This document shows positions 26,133 through 35,571 of a stretch of DNA of 64,000 nucleotides, in pieces. The translations under genes were made by a program, and so were the position numbers. The notes under the pieces were generated by a model. The model did no database searches, was not told where the DNA came from, and saw nothing but the letters and a program-made list of their open reading frames with translations. Numbering within the stretch: the stretch's first letter is position 1; each line of letters opens with the position of its first letter. Source of the stretch: Cohnella algarum (lineage in GTDB: Bacteria; Bacillota; Bacilli; Paenibacillales; Paenibacillaceae); assembly GCF_016937515.1 (NCBI RefSeq), contig NZ_JAFHKM010000002.1, positions 4,831,001 to 4,895,000 on the forward strand. The letters run 5' to 3'.

Positions 26133-26381
26133 TAGTAACAAGTAGGGGGTGAACATTATAGCTGACGGGATCAGGTCCCACGGGCAGGTACGTTCGACCC
26201 GGCTACCCACAATCGTCGACCCTAAATAAAAAAGGATCAACCAGTAATAACTGGCTGACCTCATAATACGAAAGGGCAGATTTGCTCAATAAAGGATGTG
26301 GATGTACTTTAGGCCGCAACAACTTTAACCACACCTTCAACGTCTAACCATAAGAAATACATCAGATAAGGAGTGAACGTT

Positions 26382-27236
26382 TTGAAAAAGCTTATCTCTG
26401 CAGTTGCCGCGCTATGCCTTCTGATCTTCGCATCATCCGTTTACGCCGCCGAACCCGTGAAAATACTTATGAAAAATCAAGACGATGCCACAACGATCGC
26501 CATTTCCTCCGATGTAAGTCCCGATATGAAGAATAACCGAACTATGGTACCTCTACGTGTTATCAGTGAAAATCTGGGAGCTACGGTCAACTGGTTGGAT
26601 TCGGCAGTCGTGCTCACAAAAAGCAATGTGGAGGTAATTTTACAGCTGAATAGCAATAAGGCAGTCATAAATGGTAAAACGGTGCTGTTTGATGCTAAAC
26701 CCTATCTAAAGAATAATCGCACGATGGTTCCGCTTCGTTTTATTGCAGAGGCGTTCGGTTCCGATGTCAGTTATAGTAACAATGCAGTAACCGTCGAAAC
26801 CAAGCCATTGATTATCGATGGTGTGACGGTGAAAGCATTGCAACAAGAATACTACCTGACTATGGGCAGCGTAGTAAATCAAATCAATGGGAATAGCTAT
26901 AATGAAGTAATATATAATATTTTTGTAGAAAACAAAGGCAAGAAGGTTGAAGCACCTTCTAATTTATCCCCGAGTAGTCTCCCCAACTCTGGTGACTACT
27001 ATAAAGCTGGACAATATGACTTTTTAGACCTAGAAGGGGACAGCATCAAACGTTTTGACATTTATTCTTTAGCTAGATCCCTACCAGTTGATGGGGATCC
27101 TGAAGTTTTGATTTATGAAGGGAATGAAAACCAATGGTATAGGTTTAACTACGCCGCAAGTCTAGAGATATTGCAATTAATTGATACAGCCTCAAAGAAC
27201 GGGTTTCTAAAGCAGATCAGCAATACTGCTCCGTAA
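26382..27236 (+). CDS. Secreted copper-amine-oxidase N-terminal (stalk) domain protein
   Basis: A 284-residue secreted protein. Signal peptide KKLISAVAALCLLIFASS ending VYAAEP. Two stalk repeats follow (KNNRTMVPLRVISENLGATV and KNNRTMVPLRFIAEAFGSDV, about residues 48-140), the domain abundant in Paenibacillaceae surface proteins. The remaining 140 residues match nothing I recognise. TTG 26382 is chosen because AAGGAG lies 8 nt before it; GTG 26373 overlaps that site. Lower GC than the core genes around it, so it may belong to the inserted region. Confidence 0.85.
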   Translation: MKKLISAVAALCLLIFASSVYAAEPVKILMKNQDDATTIAISSDVSPDMKNNRTMVPLRVISENLGATVNWLDSAVVLTKSNVEVILQLNSNKAVINGKTVLFDAKPYLKNNRTMVPLRFIAEAFGSDVSYSNNAVTVETKPLIIDGVTVKALQQEYYLTMGSVVNQINGNSYNEVIYNIFVENKGKKVEAPSNLSPSSLPNSGDYYKAGQYDFLDLEGDSIKRFDIYSLARSLPVDGDPEVLIYEGNENQWYRFNYAASLEILQLIDTASKNGFLKQISNTAP

Positions 27237-27800
27237 AGGGTACGACAGCTTAATAACCCAAGAAAACGAGGCTGCCGATGGGATTGATCAGCGGCCTTTG
27301 TTGCGCTCCCTCGGTAAAATGTAGTTTTCTCACGAATGCTCGCAGTAGTCGGTAAAGAGCGCCCCGCGGACCTCGACCGCTAGGTGGGGGCTATTTGACG
27401 CTTACCTATATGATTGAGGGCGCATTTGTGTCAAACCCTTTATTGAGGGGTCATTGGGGAGTGATTTGTGTCATTAGACAAAAATACGAGAAAGAAGCAA
27501 TTGGTCGGAGTCCTTCGACACATACCGACATATGTATAAAATACGGGTTTTGTGAAAAAGATTATATACCTTGAAGCTCTCCTCAAATCTTCCTAGCCAC
27601 AATGAAATATTCCTGAGAACTTTTCTTCAAGCAATCCGTTTCGATAATTGAAAAATTCCCTTTCTCAATTGTATCGACCAAATGACGATTGTTTTTTTAA
27701 TAATACATATTTATTATTATGTAAACTATTAACGGCGGATTTCTCGCCGAAATCGTTGAACGAACCGGAATGGGCGCTTATTTGAACGTTACGGTCTAAC
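27237..27800. other. Intergenic region without recognisable gene
   Basis: AT-rich DNA of about 560 bp. Two direct copies of ATTTGTGTCA occur at about 27427 and 27460, the kind of motif seen at transposon ends, but no partner was found. No credible coding sequence. Confidence 0.5.
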
Positions 27801-27865
27801 GAATAAAACAGGGCCGCGACGCCGTTCGACCATTTGGGATCGATCAGTGTCGCGGCCCTGTTACG
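27801..27865 (-). terminator. Terminator of the CorC-type gene
   Basis: Perfect 14-bp stem (AACAGGGCCGCGAC at 27807-27820 with 27849-27862), 28-nt loop, followed on the minus strand by TTTTATTC. Confidence 0.82.
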
Positions 27866-27872
27866 CAAAAAG

Positions 27873-29222
27873 CTACTCCTCGCGCCCGGCGCCTTCGTCG
27901 GCCGCCGCCTCATTCCCAGCCGCCGCGCCGGCGATTCTGAAGGCCGCCAGCTTGCGGATCCGGCGCTGGCCGACTTCGCGGACGGCGAACGTATAGCCGC
28001 CGTAATCGAACTGCGGCTTCTCCTGATTGGTCGGAATCCGCTTCAGCTGGCCGACCATGAATCCGCCGAGCGTATCGAACTCCTCTACCGGCAAGCGAAT
28101 GCCAAGCACATCCTGAGCATCGTCGAGAGACATCGTGCCGCTGAACAGATAGCTGCCTTCCTCGATCTCCTCGAAATCAAGCTCGTCGTCGTCATGCTCG
28201 TCGTAAATATTGCCGACGATCTCTTCCAGCAAATCCTCCATCGTCACGATCCCGGCCGTGCCGCCGTATTCGTCGACGACAATCGCCATATGGACGCGGT
28301 TCTGCTGCAGTTCTTCGAACAGAACGTTCGTCTTCTTCGATGCCGGAATGAAGTAAGCGGTATTCACGAGCTCCAGCAAGTTCCACGGACGATCGTCTTC
28401 GTTTCGCATGTAGCGGATCAAGTCCTTGATGTGCAAAATGCCGATGACGTTGTCAATGGACTCCTCGTATACGGGATAGCGCGTATATTGCTCGTTCGCC
28501 GCCAGGTCCGCCACCGTTTGCCGGTCGGCATCGATCGGGATCGCCAGCACGTCGGTCCGATGCGTCATAATGTCGGACACGGTCATATTGTCAAAATCGA
28601 AAATATTGTTGATCATCAGCTTTTCGCTGGCCTGGATCGTCCCCCGCTCCGTTCCGGTATCCAGCATCATCCGGATTTCTTCCTCGGACACCTCTTCGTC
28701 GTTGGCATTCGGATCGATGCCGAACAAGCGGACGAGCATATTGGTCGAGGCCGTCAGCAGCTTCACGAACGGAGCCGTTATTTTCGAAAGAACGTATAGC
28801 GTATCGGCCGCAAACATGGCCATGGCTTCCGCTTTTTTCATCGCCACGCGTTTAGGCACCAGTTCCCCGAGAACGAGTTGAAAATAGGAGAGTACCAGCG
28901 TGATGACGATCAGCGAAATCGTACTCAACACGGCCGGGGAAATCGAGACGCCCAGACCGATCAAATAATCCGCCAGGTCGCCCGCGAAGCTTTCGCCCGC
29001 AAAGGCGCTGGCGAAAAATCCGGCAAGCGTGATGCCGATCTGAATCGTCGCCAGAAATCGGCTCGGCTCGCCCAGCAAACCGACGATCCGCTTCGCTTTG
29101 CGATGGCCCTGCTTGGCCATCAGCCGAATTTTATTGTCGTTAAGCGAAATCAGCGCAATCTCCGACGCGGCAAAAAACGCGTTAATCAAAATAAGAACAA
29201 CGATGATCAATAATTCGAACAA
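27873..29222 (-). CDS. CNNM/CorC (HlyC)-family membrane protein
   Basis: A 449-residue protein of the hemolysin-III-unrelated HlyC/CorC family, linked to magnesium or cobalt efflux. Residues 1-185 form the DUF21/CNNM transmembrane domain (starts [29 protein letters not shown] motif). Residues about 205-335 are a CBS pair ([16 protein letters not shown] [34 protein letters not shown]). The last 90 residues form the CorC_HlyC domain ([12 protein letters not shown]). The tail is Ala/Glu-rich. Single gene with its own terminator. Function from family. Confidence 0.93.
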   Translation of the reverse strand: MFELLIIVVLILINAFFAASEIALISLNDNKIRLMAKQGHRKAKRIVGLLGEPSRFLATIQIGITLAGFFASAFAGESFAGDLADYLIGLGVSISPAVLSTISLIVITLVLSYFQLVLGELVPKRVAMKKAEAMAMFAADTLYVLSKITAPFVKLLTASTNMLVRLFGIDPNANDEEVSEEEIRMMLDTGTERGTIQASEKLMINNIFDFDNMTVSDIMTHRTDVLAIPIDADRQTVADLAANEQYTRYPVYEESIDNVIGILHIKDLIRYMRNEDDRPWNLLELVNTAYFIPASKKTNVLFEELQQNRVHMAIVVDEYGGTAGIVTMEDLLEEIVGNIYDEHDDDELDFEEIEEGSYLFSGTMSLDDAQDVLGIRLPVEEFDTLGGFMVGQLKRIPTNQEKPQFDYGGYTFAVREVGQRRIRKLAAFRIAGAAAGNEAAADEGAGREE

Positions 29223-29354
29223 AAGATGTCGCCCCCTCCGCTATAATTCAATCATTTGCTTTTTTCGTCGTCATGAAACGTTCGGACCGATAAGTTCGTG
29301 TTCCCGAAACTCATTTCCCCCATCTCCTGAACCCGGATTGATTTATTCTAAGCC

Positions 29355-29421
29355 AAGAAATAAACGAAAAGGCATAACCCGCCGTCCGGTTTGCGGACGC
29401 AGGTTATGCCTGTTATTTCTT
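29355..29421. terminator. Large interrupted hairpin upstream of the CorC-type gene
   Basis: AAGAAATAA and GGCATAACC on the left pair with GGTTATGCC and TTATTTCTT on the right, with an inner GTCCG/CGGAC stem. It lies between the fragment ending at 29596 and the CorC-type gene. A bidirectional terminator is the simplest reading. Confidence 0.6.
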
Positions 29422-29595
29422 GAATCTTATTCCATCGCATCAAGAAAACGCTGTTGCTTCGCTCAGACTCGCAGTTGCTACTGTCAGGGTCATCCGAATC
29501 ATGCATGGCGCGCAAAAAACCTCTTTCCCAAAAATATAGAATTTATGATACTAGAAAAACCCGGCCTGTGTCAAATCGCTTTTTAACGAAATCCG

Positions 29596-29757
29596 TCAGA
29601 CGTTTGTCTTTCTCCATTCGTCCAGCTGCCTTTGCTTTTCGGCAACGATCTTTTCGGCCCCCGCTTTTTTCAACTTGTCGAGAAATTCCGGCAGCGTCTT
29701 GTCGAGGTCGGACGTTCCCGAAGCCAGAAGATCCTGCCAAGCAAAAACAGAACCGCC
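29596..29757 (-). pseudogene. C-terminal fragment of an extracellular solute-binding protein
   Basis: The last 50 residues (FAWQDLLASGTSDLDKTLPE, then FLDKLKKAGAEKIVAEKQRQ and LDEWRKTNV) are the typical C-terminus of Paenibacillaceae sugar-type solute-binding lipoproteins. Upstream the frame runs into the palindrome array at 29771 and on through non-coding DNA, so the main part of the gene is gone. It may once have belonged with the two-component and importer genes nearby. Confidence 0.65.
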
Positions 29758-29770
29758 AGATGGGCCGACT

Positions 29771-29946
29771 TTGTATGAAAAATCATACAAGTATCTTTTT
29801 GAAAGCGATAAATAATGGTTTTTTGTATGAAATATCATACAAAATTGTGTGCATGATCGCCTGAAGGGCTGACTTTGTATGATAAATCGTACAAATGCCT
29901 TCGCGGAAGGGGTAAATGGTGAATTTTTGTGTGAAATATCATACAA
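29771..29946. repeat. Four 20-bp palindromes at exact 52-bp spacing
   Basis: TTGTATGA-N4-TCATACAA (one or two changes in copies 3 and 4) occurs at 29771-29790, 29823-29842, 29875-29894 and 29927-29946. The stretches between copies alternate: 1 resembles 3, and 2 resembles 4, so the array is a 104-bp unit present twice. It directly abuts the truncated solute-binding gene. Not related to the AATAACGG hairpins by sequence. Confidence 0.85.
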
Positions 29947-30012
29947 AAGCATTTGCGGAACCGCCTGAAGGACCGACTTTGCTCTTTGCAGGAGTGCTCG
30001 TATGTCATTGCG

Positions 30013-30142
30013 GTTACGGGAAGCCGCTATTGCGAGATTTCCCTCCATGAACAAATAACGGACTTTGGAGGCCGCTACTTAGCCGGTGCAAGGCCGGAAA
30101 GCCCCGCCCAACCAAAATAACGGTCAAGAAAGGCCGCTATTG
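30013..30142. repeat. AATAACGG-type imperfect hairpins
   Basis: Three imperfect hairpins of the same kind as at 2055: GCGGTTACGGGAAGCCGC (30010s), AATAACGG with GGCCGCTACT (from 30054), and AATAACGG with GGCCGCTATT (from 30116). They fill the space between the palindrome array and the 3' end of the histidine-kinase gene. Confidence 0.65.
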
Positions 30143-30190
30143 CGAAAGATTACCGCAAATGCCGGCATGTCAGCAGCCTCTTTCGCTCGG

Positions 30191-31806
30191 CTATGGCTGT
30201 CGGGCGCCCGCCGCCGCAGGAAGCGAGAACGCGAACGTCACGCCGCCCCGCTCGTTGCGCGCCCCGTAACGGCTGCCGTGCAAATCGAGAATTTGCTTGA
30301 CGATGGCCAGCCCGATCCCGGTTCCGCCGCTCTCGCGGTCCCGCGCTTTGTCGACGCGGTAAAATTGCGTCCAAATGCGGGGCAGCTCCTCCTGCGGTAT
30401 GGGCTCGCCTTCGTTGTGAACCCGGAAAAACCATTCTCCGCCGGCCTGAAAAGCCGTCAGCGTTACCGCTCCGCCTTCCGGCGCGTGCCGAACGGCATTC
30501 GTCACCAGATTGGTCAGCACCTGGCCGATCCGGAACCGGTCCGCCGCCACTTCGATGCGGCCGTCCGCATCTTCCGTCAGCTCCAATCTCACCCGTACGC
30601 CATGCTCCGCCCGAGCGCTTCCGCCCGTTCCGCCGCCTCCTCGAGCAGCTCCGCGGCATCGAACGTCTCCAGCTTCAACCGGTACTGCCCGGCCTCGAGA
30701 TGGGACAAGTCCAGCATATCGCCGACGATCGCGGACATGCGCCTAGTCTCCTCCAGGATGACGTCCGCATAGCGCTCCCGCTTCGCCCCGTCCCCGATAT
30801 TGTCCCGCAAGCCTTCCGCATAGCCGCCGATCAGGCTGAGCGGCGTCTTGAGCTCGTGCGAAACGCCGGCGACGAAATCGCGCCGCATCCGCTCCAGCCG
30901 CTTCTCCCTCTCGATATCTTTGCGCAGCTTGGCGTTCGCCTCGTGCAGCTCCGACAGCGCCCGCTCCAGGTTATCCGCCAGAAAGTCGAACGTCCGCGCA
31001 AGCTCGCCGATTTCGTCCTTGCGGCGCCACCGGAAGCGATGCGAAAAATCGAGCGAAGCGAGCCTCCCGGCCAGCTCGTTCAAGGAGCGGAGCGGCTTCG
31101 TCAGCACGTGCGCATACAGGAACGCGAGAAGCGGAACGAGCACGATCGCCACGCCGAACGCGTACCCGGAAAAGTCGCGGATGACGCTTGCCGCCCCGAT
31201 GACCGGCCGAAGCGATGATACGGCGAACAGCACGTTCACGGTCTGTCCCTCGGCCGCGACCGGGGCGACGACGATCAGCTGGTCCGCCCCGGCCCGGTTC
31301 TCCCCGATCCCCTTGGCGCGGTACACCAGCGTCTCCCCCTGCAGGACGACCTTGGCGAACGCTTGTTCATCCTGGCGCCACTCCTGCAGGCCAAGCATGA
31401 ATTGGCGATCTTCCTCCCCGGGACCGTAGCCCGGAAGGGAAGGCCATATCGACACGCCCGGCTCCATCGCTTCGGCCTCCTCTTCGGCCGGTCTTCCTCG
31501 CCTAATGAGCATGCCGCCCTCTTCAAACGTCACCAGGGCGATCGTGGCATAGTAATCGTCCTCGAACTCGAAGAAATACGGGGGGAATCCCGCTCCGGAC
31601 AACGCCGCGCCTTCCAACACGAACCGGTCCCGCACGACGTTCATTTGCGCCGCGATGTCCTTGATCTGGCGGCGCTCGTAGAACGAGGAAAAGCTTCCCG
31701 CAAGCACCAGCAGCAGTCCTCCAAGAATGAGCATGACGACCAGAAACGTAATGGCGAACAGCCGGAGCGCGACGGAGTGCTTCCAGTTTTTCACGACCGC
31801 ATTCAC
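30191..31806 (-). CDS. Sensor histidine kinase with HAMP domain (frameshifted)
   Basis: Starts GTG 31806, overlapping the regulator stop (GTGA). N-terminal helix (LRLFAITFLVVMLILGGLLL), an extracytoplasmic sensor of about 160 residues, a second helix near residue 195, HAMP (LTKPLRSLNELAGRLASLDF), and H box VSHELKTPLSLIGGY. The frame then stops after LGRSMAYG, while the ATPase part (VLTNLVTNAVRHAPEGG, GGTGIGLAIVKQIL) continues in another frame to 30191. One more G on the minus strand at 30607-30608 gives ALGREHGVRVRLELTED and a full kinase of about 538 residues. It pairs with the regulator at 31803. Confidence 0.9.
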
Positions 31807-32504
31807 GGCGTCACCTTCATCCGGTACCCATTGCCCCTCAGCGTCGCGATCCACTCCGCGCGGTCTCCCAGCTTCTGACGCAGCCGTTTCACGTGGGTGT
31901 CGACCGTCCGGATGTCGCCCTCGTAGTCGTACCCCCACACCGCGTTCAGCAGCATGTCGCGGCTGAGCACCCGGTTGCGGTTGCGGACGAAATGCAGCAG
32001 CAGGTCGAACTCTTTGGGCGAAAGCGTCAGCGGCTTGCCCTCAAGCGCCGCTTCCCTCGCGGTCACATCCAGCGTCAGTTCCCCCATATCCAGCCGTTCG
32101 CCGGCCGCGCCCCCGCCTTCCGCTTTTTTCGCGGCCTCCGCCCGCTTCAAGAGCGCCTTCACCTTCGCCGCCAGCACCTTCGGGCTGAACGGCTTCGTCA
32201 TATAATCGTCGGCCCCGAGATCGTACCCGAGCAGCTTGTCGTCCTCTTCCGACTTGGCCGTCAGAAACACGATCGGCACGTCCGATTCGGCGCGAATCGC
32301 TTCGCACACGTCATACCCGTCCAGCCCGGGCATCAAAATATCCAAAATCACGAGATCGGGCGCTTCCTTCCGGAACGCCTCCAACGCCTTGTCGCCGCGG
32401 GCGCATTCGCGCCAGCCCAGGCCTTCCTCCTCCAAATAATCGGCGATCAATTCCCGAATCCGCCGTTCGTCCTCGACGATCAACACCTTCGGCTTCAAGC
32501 TCAT
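31803..32504 (-). CDS. OmpR-family response regulator
   Basis: A 233-residue regulator. Receiver with VLIVEDERRIRELIADYL, phospho-accepting Asp in LVILDILMPGLDGYD and Lys in MTKPFSPKVLAAK; an Ala/Gly-rich linker (AAKKAEGGGAAGER); winged helix from about residue 135 to the end (TLRGNGYRMKVTP). Transcribed away from the ABC importer at 32667, with three TGTCAC hexamers in between. Probably controls that importer together with the overlapping kinase gene. Confidence 0.94.
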   Translation of the reverse strand: MSLKPKVLIVEDERRIRELIADYLEEEGLGWRECARGDKALEAFRKEAPDLVILDILMPGLDGYDVCEAIRAESDVPIVFLTAKSEEDDKLLGYDLGADDYMTKPFSPKVLAAKVKALLKRAEAAKKAEGGGAAGERLDMGELTLDVTAREAALEGKPLTLSPKEFDLLLHFVRNRNRVLSRDMLLNAVWGYDYEGDIRTVDTHVKRLRQKLGDRAEWIATLRGNGYRMKVTP

Positions 32505-32568
32505 CCTTCCCTTCCCCGAACCGTTCCGCTTTTGATGCAGCTTTATTGTAAGACGGGCCGTTCGGCTT

Positions 32569-32600
32569 TGTCACGCCCCGGCCTGTCACACGGCTGTCAC
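32569..32600. promoter_or_regulatory. Three TGTCAC repeats in a divergent promoter region
   Basis: TGTCAC occurs at 32569, 32584 and 32595. The last two have a 5-nt gap, an 11-bp phase that OmpR-family regulators such as PhoP use. The site lies between the regulator gene and the importer genes. Motif-level evidence only. Confidence 0.4.
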
Positions 32601-32666
32601 ATAGCGCGGCTATGATGATGAGCGAAATGCATCCGGGCGCCTGGAGCCGCCCGAAGGAAGGAGGAG

Positions 32667-33548
32667 ATGAACCTGAGCCGGCTTCGCCGACATTACCGGC
32701 GGGACGCGCCGTACGTGCTGCTGTTTCTGGCTCCCGGACTGGCCGGATTTCTGCTGTTTTTCATCGTTCCGTTCGGTTCGGTCGCGTATTATTCGGCAAT
32801 CGACAATCCCGCAAACGGAAATTTCGCCGGCTTCGAGAACTACCGGAGTCTATGGGCCAGCGATTCGTTTCGCAAAGCGTTCGCGAACTCCCTGGCGTTC
32901 GCCGGCGTCGGCGTCCCTTTGCTGTTCGCGGTTTCTCTCGGGCTTGCCTTGCTCCTTCAAGCGAACATGCCGCTTCGGCAGCCGCTTCGAACGGCGTTTT
33001 TGCTGCCGCTCGTCGTCCCGGTCGCCTCCGTCATTCTGGTGTGGCAAACGCTGTTTCATTGGAACGGGGCGCTGAACGGGCTGTTGGCCCATTGGGGATT
33101 CGCTCCGGTCGACTGGATGAACACGAGATGGGCGTTCGTCGTCATGCTCGCCGTATTTCTCTGGAAAAACGCCGGCTACAACCTCGTCCTGTTTCTGGCG
33201 GGACTCGCCAACATTCCGGCGGAGCAGTACGAAGCGGCTTCGATCGACGGCGCGGGCAGGCTGAGCCGCTTTCGGCATATCACCTGGCCGGGCCTTGCGC
33301 CGACCTCCTTTTTCGTCGTCGTCATGAGCATCGTCCAATCGTTCAAAGTGTTCCGCGAAACGTATTTGGTGGCCGGCGCCTATCCGCACGACAGCCTTTA
33401 CACGCTGCAGCACTTTATGAACAACATGTTTCAGGCGCTGAATTATTCGAAGCTGACGGCGGCGGCCGTTTTGCTTGCGATCGTGATCGGAGCGACGATA
33501 TACGCGCTGTTCCGGCTGGAGGCGCGTTCAAGGGGGATGACGGAATGA
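32667..33548 (+). CDS. Carbohydrate-type ABC importer permease (MalF/UgpA-like)
   Basis: A 293-residue permease with six helices. The ATPase-contact EAA motif is visible as EQYEAASIDGAGRLSRFRHI followed by TWPGLAP. ATG 32667 follows AGGAGG at the right distance. Its stop overlaps the next gene's start (ATGA at 33545), so the two permeases are translated together. No ATPase is encoded in the window; importers of this class in Paenibacillaceae commonly share a distant MsmX-type ATPase. Confidence 0.93.
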   Translation: MNLSRLRRHYRRDAPYVLLFLAPGLAGFLLFFIVPFGSVAYYSAIDNPANGNFAGFENYRSLWASDSFRKAFANSLAFAGVGVPLLFAVSLGLALLLQANMPLRQPLRTAFLLPLVVPVASVILVWQTLFHWNGALNGLLAHWGFAPVDWMNTRWAFVVMLAVFLWKNAGYNLVLFLAGLANIPAEQYEAASIDGAGRLSRFRHITWPGLAPTSFFVVVMSIVQSFKVFRETYLVAGAYPHDSLYTLQHFMNNMFQALNYSKLTAAAVLLAIVIGATIYALFRLEARSRGMTE

Positions 33549-34420
33549 TGGCAACCGCTTTGCGGCAGTCGATCATGGCGCTGAAACTGGCGTTTCTGCT
33601 CGCGATCGCGTTGGCCGTGCTGTTCCCCGTCGTGCTGACCGTCGCCAACGCCTTCATGTCCGAAGCGGAAATCGGCCGCCATTACGAGGCGCTAAGCGGC
33701 GAGGAGCAGACCGCCGCGCGCAAGTACGCCGCCATCCGCCTCGTGCCGGAGAACGCGACGCTCTCGCAATTCGGAGAGGTGCTGCTGAAGCGGCCGAAGT
33801 TTCTGCTGCATTTCTGGAATTCGGCGAAGCTCACGCTCCCGATCGTGATCGGCCAAACCGTCGTCGGCACGCTGGCGGGATTCGCGTTCGCCAAGCTCGC
33901 CTTTCCCGGCCGGGACAAGCTGTTTTTCGTTTACTTGCTCACGATGCTCATGCCGTTTCAGGTCACGCTTGTCCCGAATTACCTCGTGGCGGAAAAACTC
34001 GGCCTGCTCGGCGGCTACGGCGCGATCGTCCTGCCCGGCATCTTCGCGCCGTTCGGCGTGTTTCTCATGCGGCAGTTCATGGCCGGCGTCCCCGCCCCTT
34101 ACCTCGAAGCGGCCAAAATCGACGGCGCCGGCCCCATTCGCGCGTTTGCCCGCATCGCCCTGCCGCTTGCGAAGCCCGGCATTGCCGCGCTTTTCCTGCT
34201 GTCGTTCGTGGACAACTGGAACATGGCGGAACAGCCGCTCCTGTTTTTGACGGAGCCGATTCGCCAGCCGCTGTCCGTATATTTGGCAAGTATTGCGGAG
34301 GGCGCCCGAGGCGTCGCGTTCGCCTCGTCGGTGCTGTACATGACGCCGATGGTGCTCATTTTCCTGTACGGCGAAGAGCATCTGGTGGAAGGCATTCAAA
34401 TGTCGGGAATCAAGGGGTAG
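33545..34420 (+). CDS. Carbohydrate-type ABC importer permease (MalG/UgpE-like)
   Basis: A 291-residue partner permease. First helix LKLAFLLAIALAVLFPVVLT, then an unusually long polar loop of about 70 residues (EAEIGRHYEALSGEEQTAAR), then five helices. The EAA motif is APYLEAAKIDGAGPIRAFAR. The second ATG at 33548 is an alternative start. It is followed after 20 bp by the HlyD-like gene. Confidence 0.93.
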   Translation: MMATALRQSIMALKLAFLLAIALAVLFPVVLTVANAFMSEAEIGRHYEALSGEEQTAARKYAAIRLVPENATLSQFGEVLLKRPKFLLHFWNSAKLTLPIVIGQTVVGTLAGFAFAKLAFPGRDKLFFVYLLTMLMPFQVTLVPNYLVAEKLGLLGGYGAIVLPGIFAPFGVFLMRQFMAGVPAPYLEAAKIDGAGPIRAFARIALPLAKPGIAALFLLSFVDNWNMAEQPLLFLTEPIRQPLSVYLASIAEGARGVAFASSVLYMTPMVLIFLYGEEHLVEGIQMSGIKG

Positions 34421-34440
34421 CCCGAAGAAAGGAGAACCGC

Positions 34441-35535
34441 TTGCAAACGGAACGACGCAAAAAGACGCTTCGCCTGACGATCGGCCTCTTTTTCGCGGCT
34501 TTGCTGGCGCTGACGTTTTTGTCCAACACGATTCAGGGGCTTTCGCTGCCGAAAGTGTCCGTCGAGAAGCCCGCCACGGGCGGTCTCGACCTGATCGTGA
34601 CGGGAGACGGCTTTCTCGAGCCTGCGCACGTCGCGCAGCTATTCGCCTCGGGAGATTGGACGGTCGAGAACATTCGGGTCGAGAAAAACGACCGGGTCCG
34701 AAAAGGCGATCCGCTCGTCGAGTTCGACACGGCTTCGACCGAACGAACGCTCGAGGACCAGCAGACCCGCTACAAACAGAAGCAACTGCAATTGAGCAAG
34801 ATGACGGACCAATTGAAAACGATGCTGCGGAGCGGCGACGAAGCCGGCGTCGAGAACCTGAAACGGGACATCGAAATCCATCGGCTCGATATGCAGGTGC
34901 TGGAGCGCGAAATCGACGACCTGAAAAAGCTGATCGACGAAGGCCGCACGCTGAAGTCCCCCGTCGACGGCATCGTGACCGAGATCAACGTTTCCGAGGG
35001 CGTCGCAGCTAACCGCGGACAGCCGGCCGTCTCCGTCGCCGACGACGTCTCCGGCTATACGTTTTCCATTACGGCCGACAGCGACGAAGCCTCCATGCTT
35101 CGCATCGGCGACAGCGTGTCCGTTCAGCTGGACGAGACGCCGCCGCGGAACGTCGACGGGATCATCTCGAACATCGAGGACGCGGCGGCCGATGCCGACG
35201 GCAACGCCAACAAGCGAATTACGTTCGGGCTCAAGGACGCCGACTTGTCGCCGGGCCTGAAAGCCGCCGTCGAGATCCGCAACCAAAGCCCGTCTTTCGG
35301 CCTGCAAATCCCGAAATCCGCGCTTCATAGCGACACCAACGGCTATTATGTCTTTACCCTGACGGAAAAAGACGGACCGCTCGGCGCCGCCCATTACGTC
35401 AGCAAAACGTATGTGACCGTCAAGGATGAAAACGGCGACACCGTCGTCGCCGACGGGCTGATGCCGGACGAGCGCTTCGTAACGGACGCAAGCGAGCCGA
35501 TCAGCGACGGAGATCGCGTCAGATATTCATCCTGA
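34441..35535 (+). CDS. HlyD/RND-type membrane-fusion adaptor protein
   Basis: A 364-residue protein with one N-terminal helix (LRLTIGLFFAALLALTFLS) and the adaptor order: first lipoyl half (VTGDGFLEPAHVAQLFASGD, VRKGDPLVEFD), a helical hairpin about residues 95-165 (TRYKQKQLQLSKMTDQLKTM), second lipoyl half (TLKSPVDGIVTEINVSEG), then beta-barrel domains. TTG 34441 follows AAAGGAG. Such proteins normally serve exporters, yet here it sits between importer permeases and a solute-binding protein, in one operon. It may assist the importer or act with an unlinked exporter. Confidence 0.88.
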   Translation: MQTERRKKTLRLTIGLFFAALLALTFLSNTIQGLSLPKVSVEKPATGGLDLIVTGDGFLEPAHVAQLFASGDWTVENIRVEKNDRVRKGDPLVEFDTASTERTLEDQQTRYKQKQLQLSKMTDQLKTMLRSGDEAGVENLKRDIEIHRLDMQVLEREIDDLKKLIDEGRTLKSPVDGIVTEINVSEGVAANRGQPAVSVADDVSGYTFSITADSDEASMLRIGDSVSVQLDETPPRNVDGIISNIEDAAADADGNANKRITFGLKDADLSPGLKAAVEIRNQSPSFGLQIPKSALHSDTNGYYVFTLTEKDGPLGAAHYVSKTYVTVKDENGDTVVADGLMPDERFVTDASEPISDGDRVRYSS

Positions 35536-35571
35536 ACTTAAAACTTAGGATTGAAACAGGGAGGAAACGAA

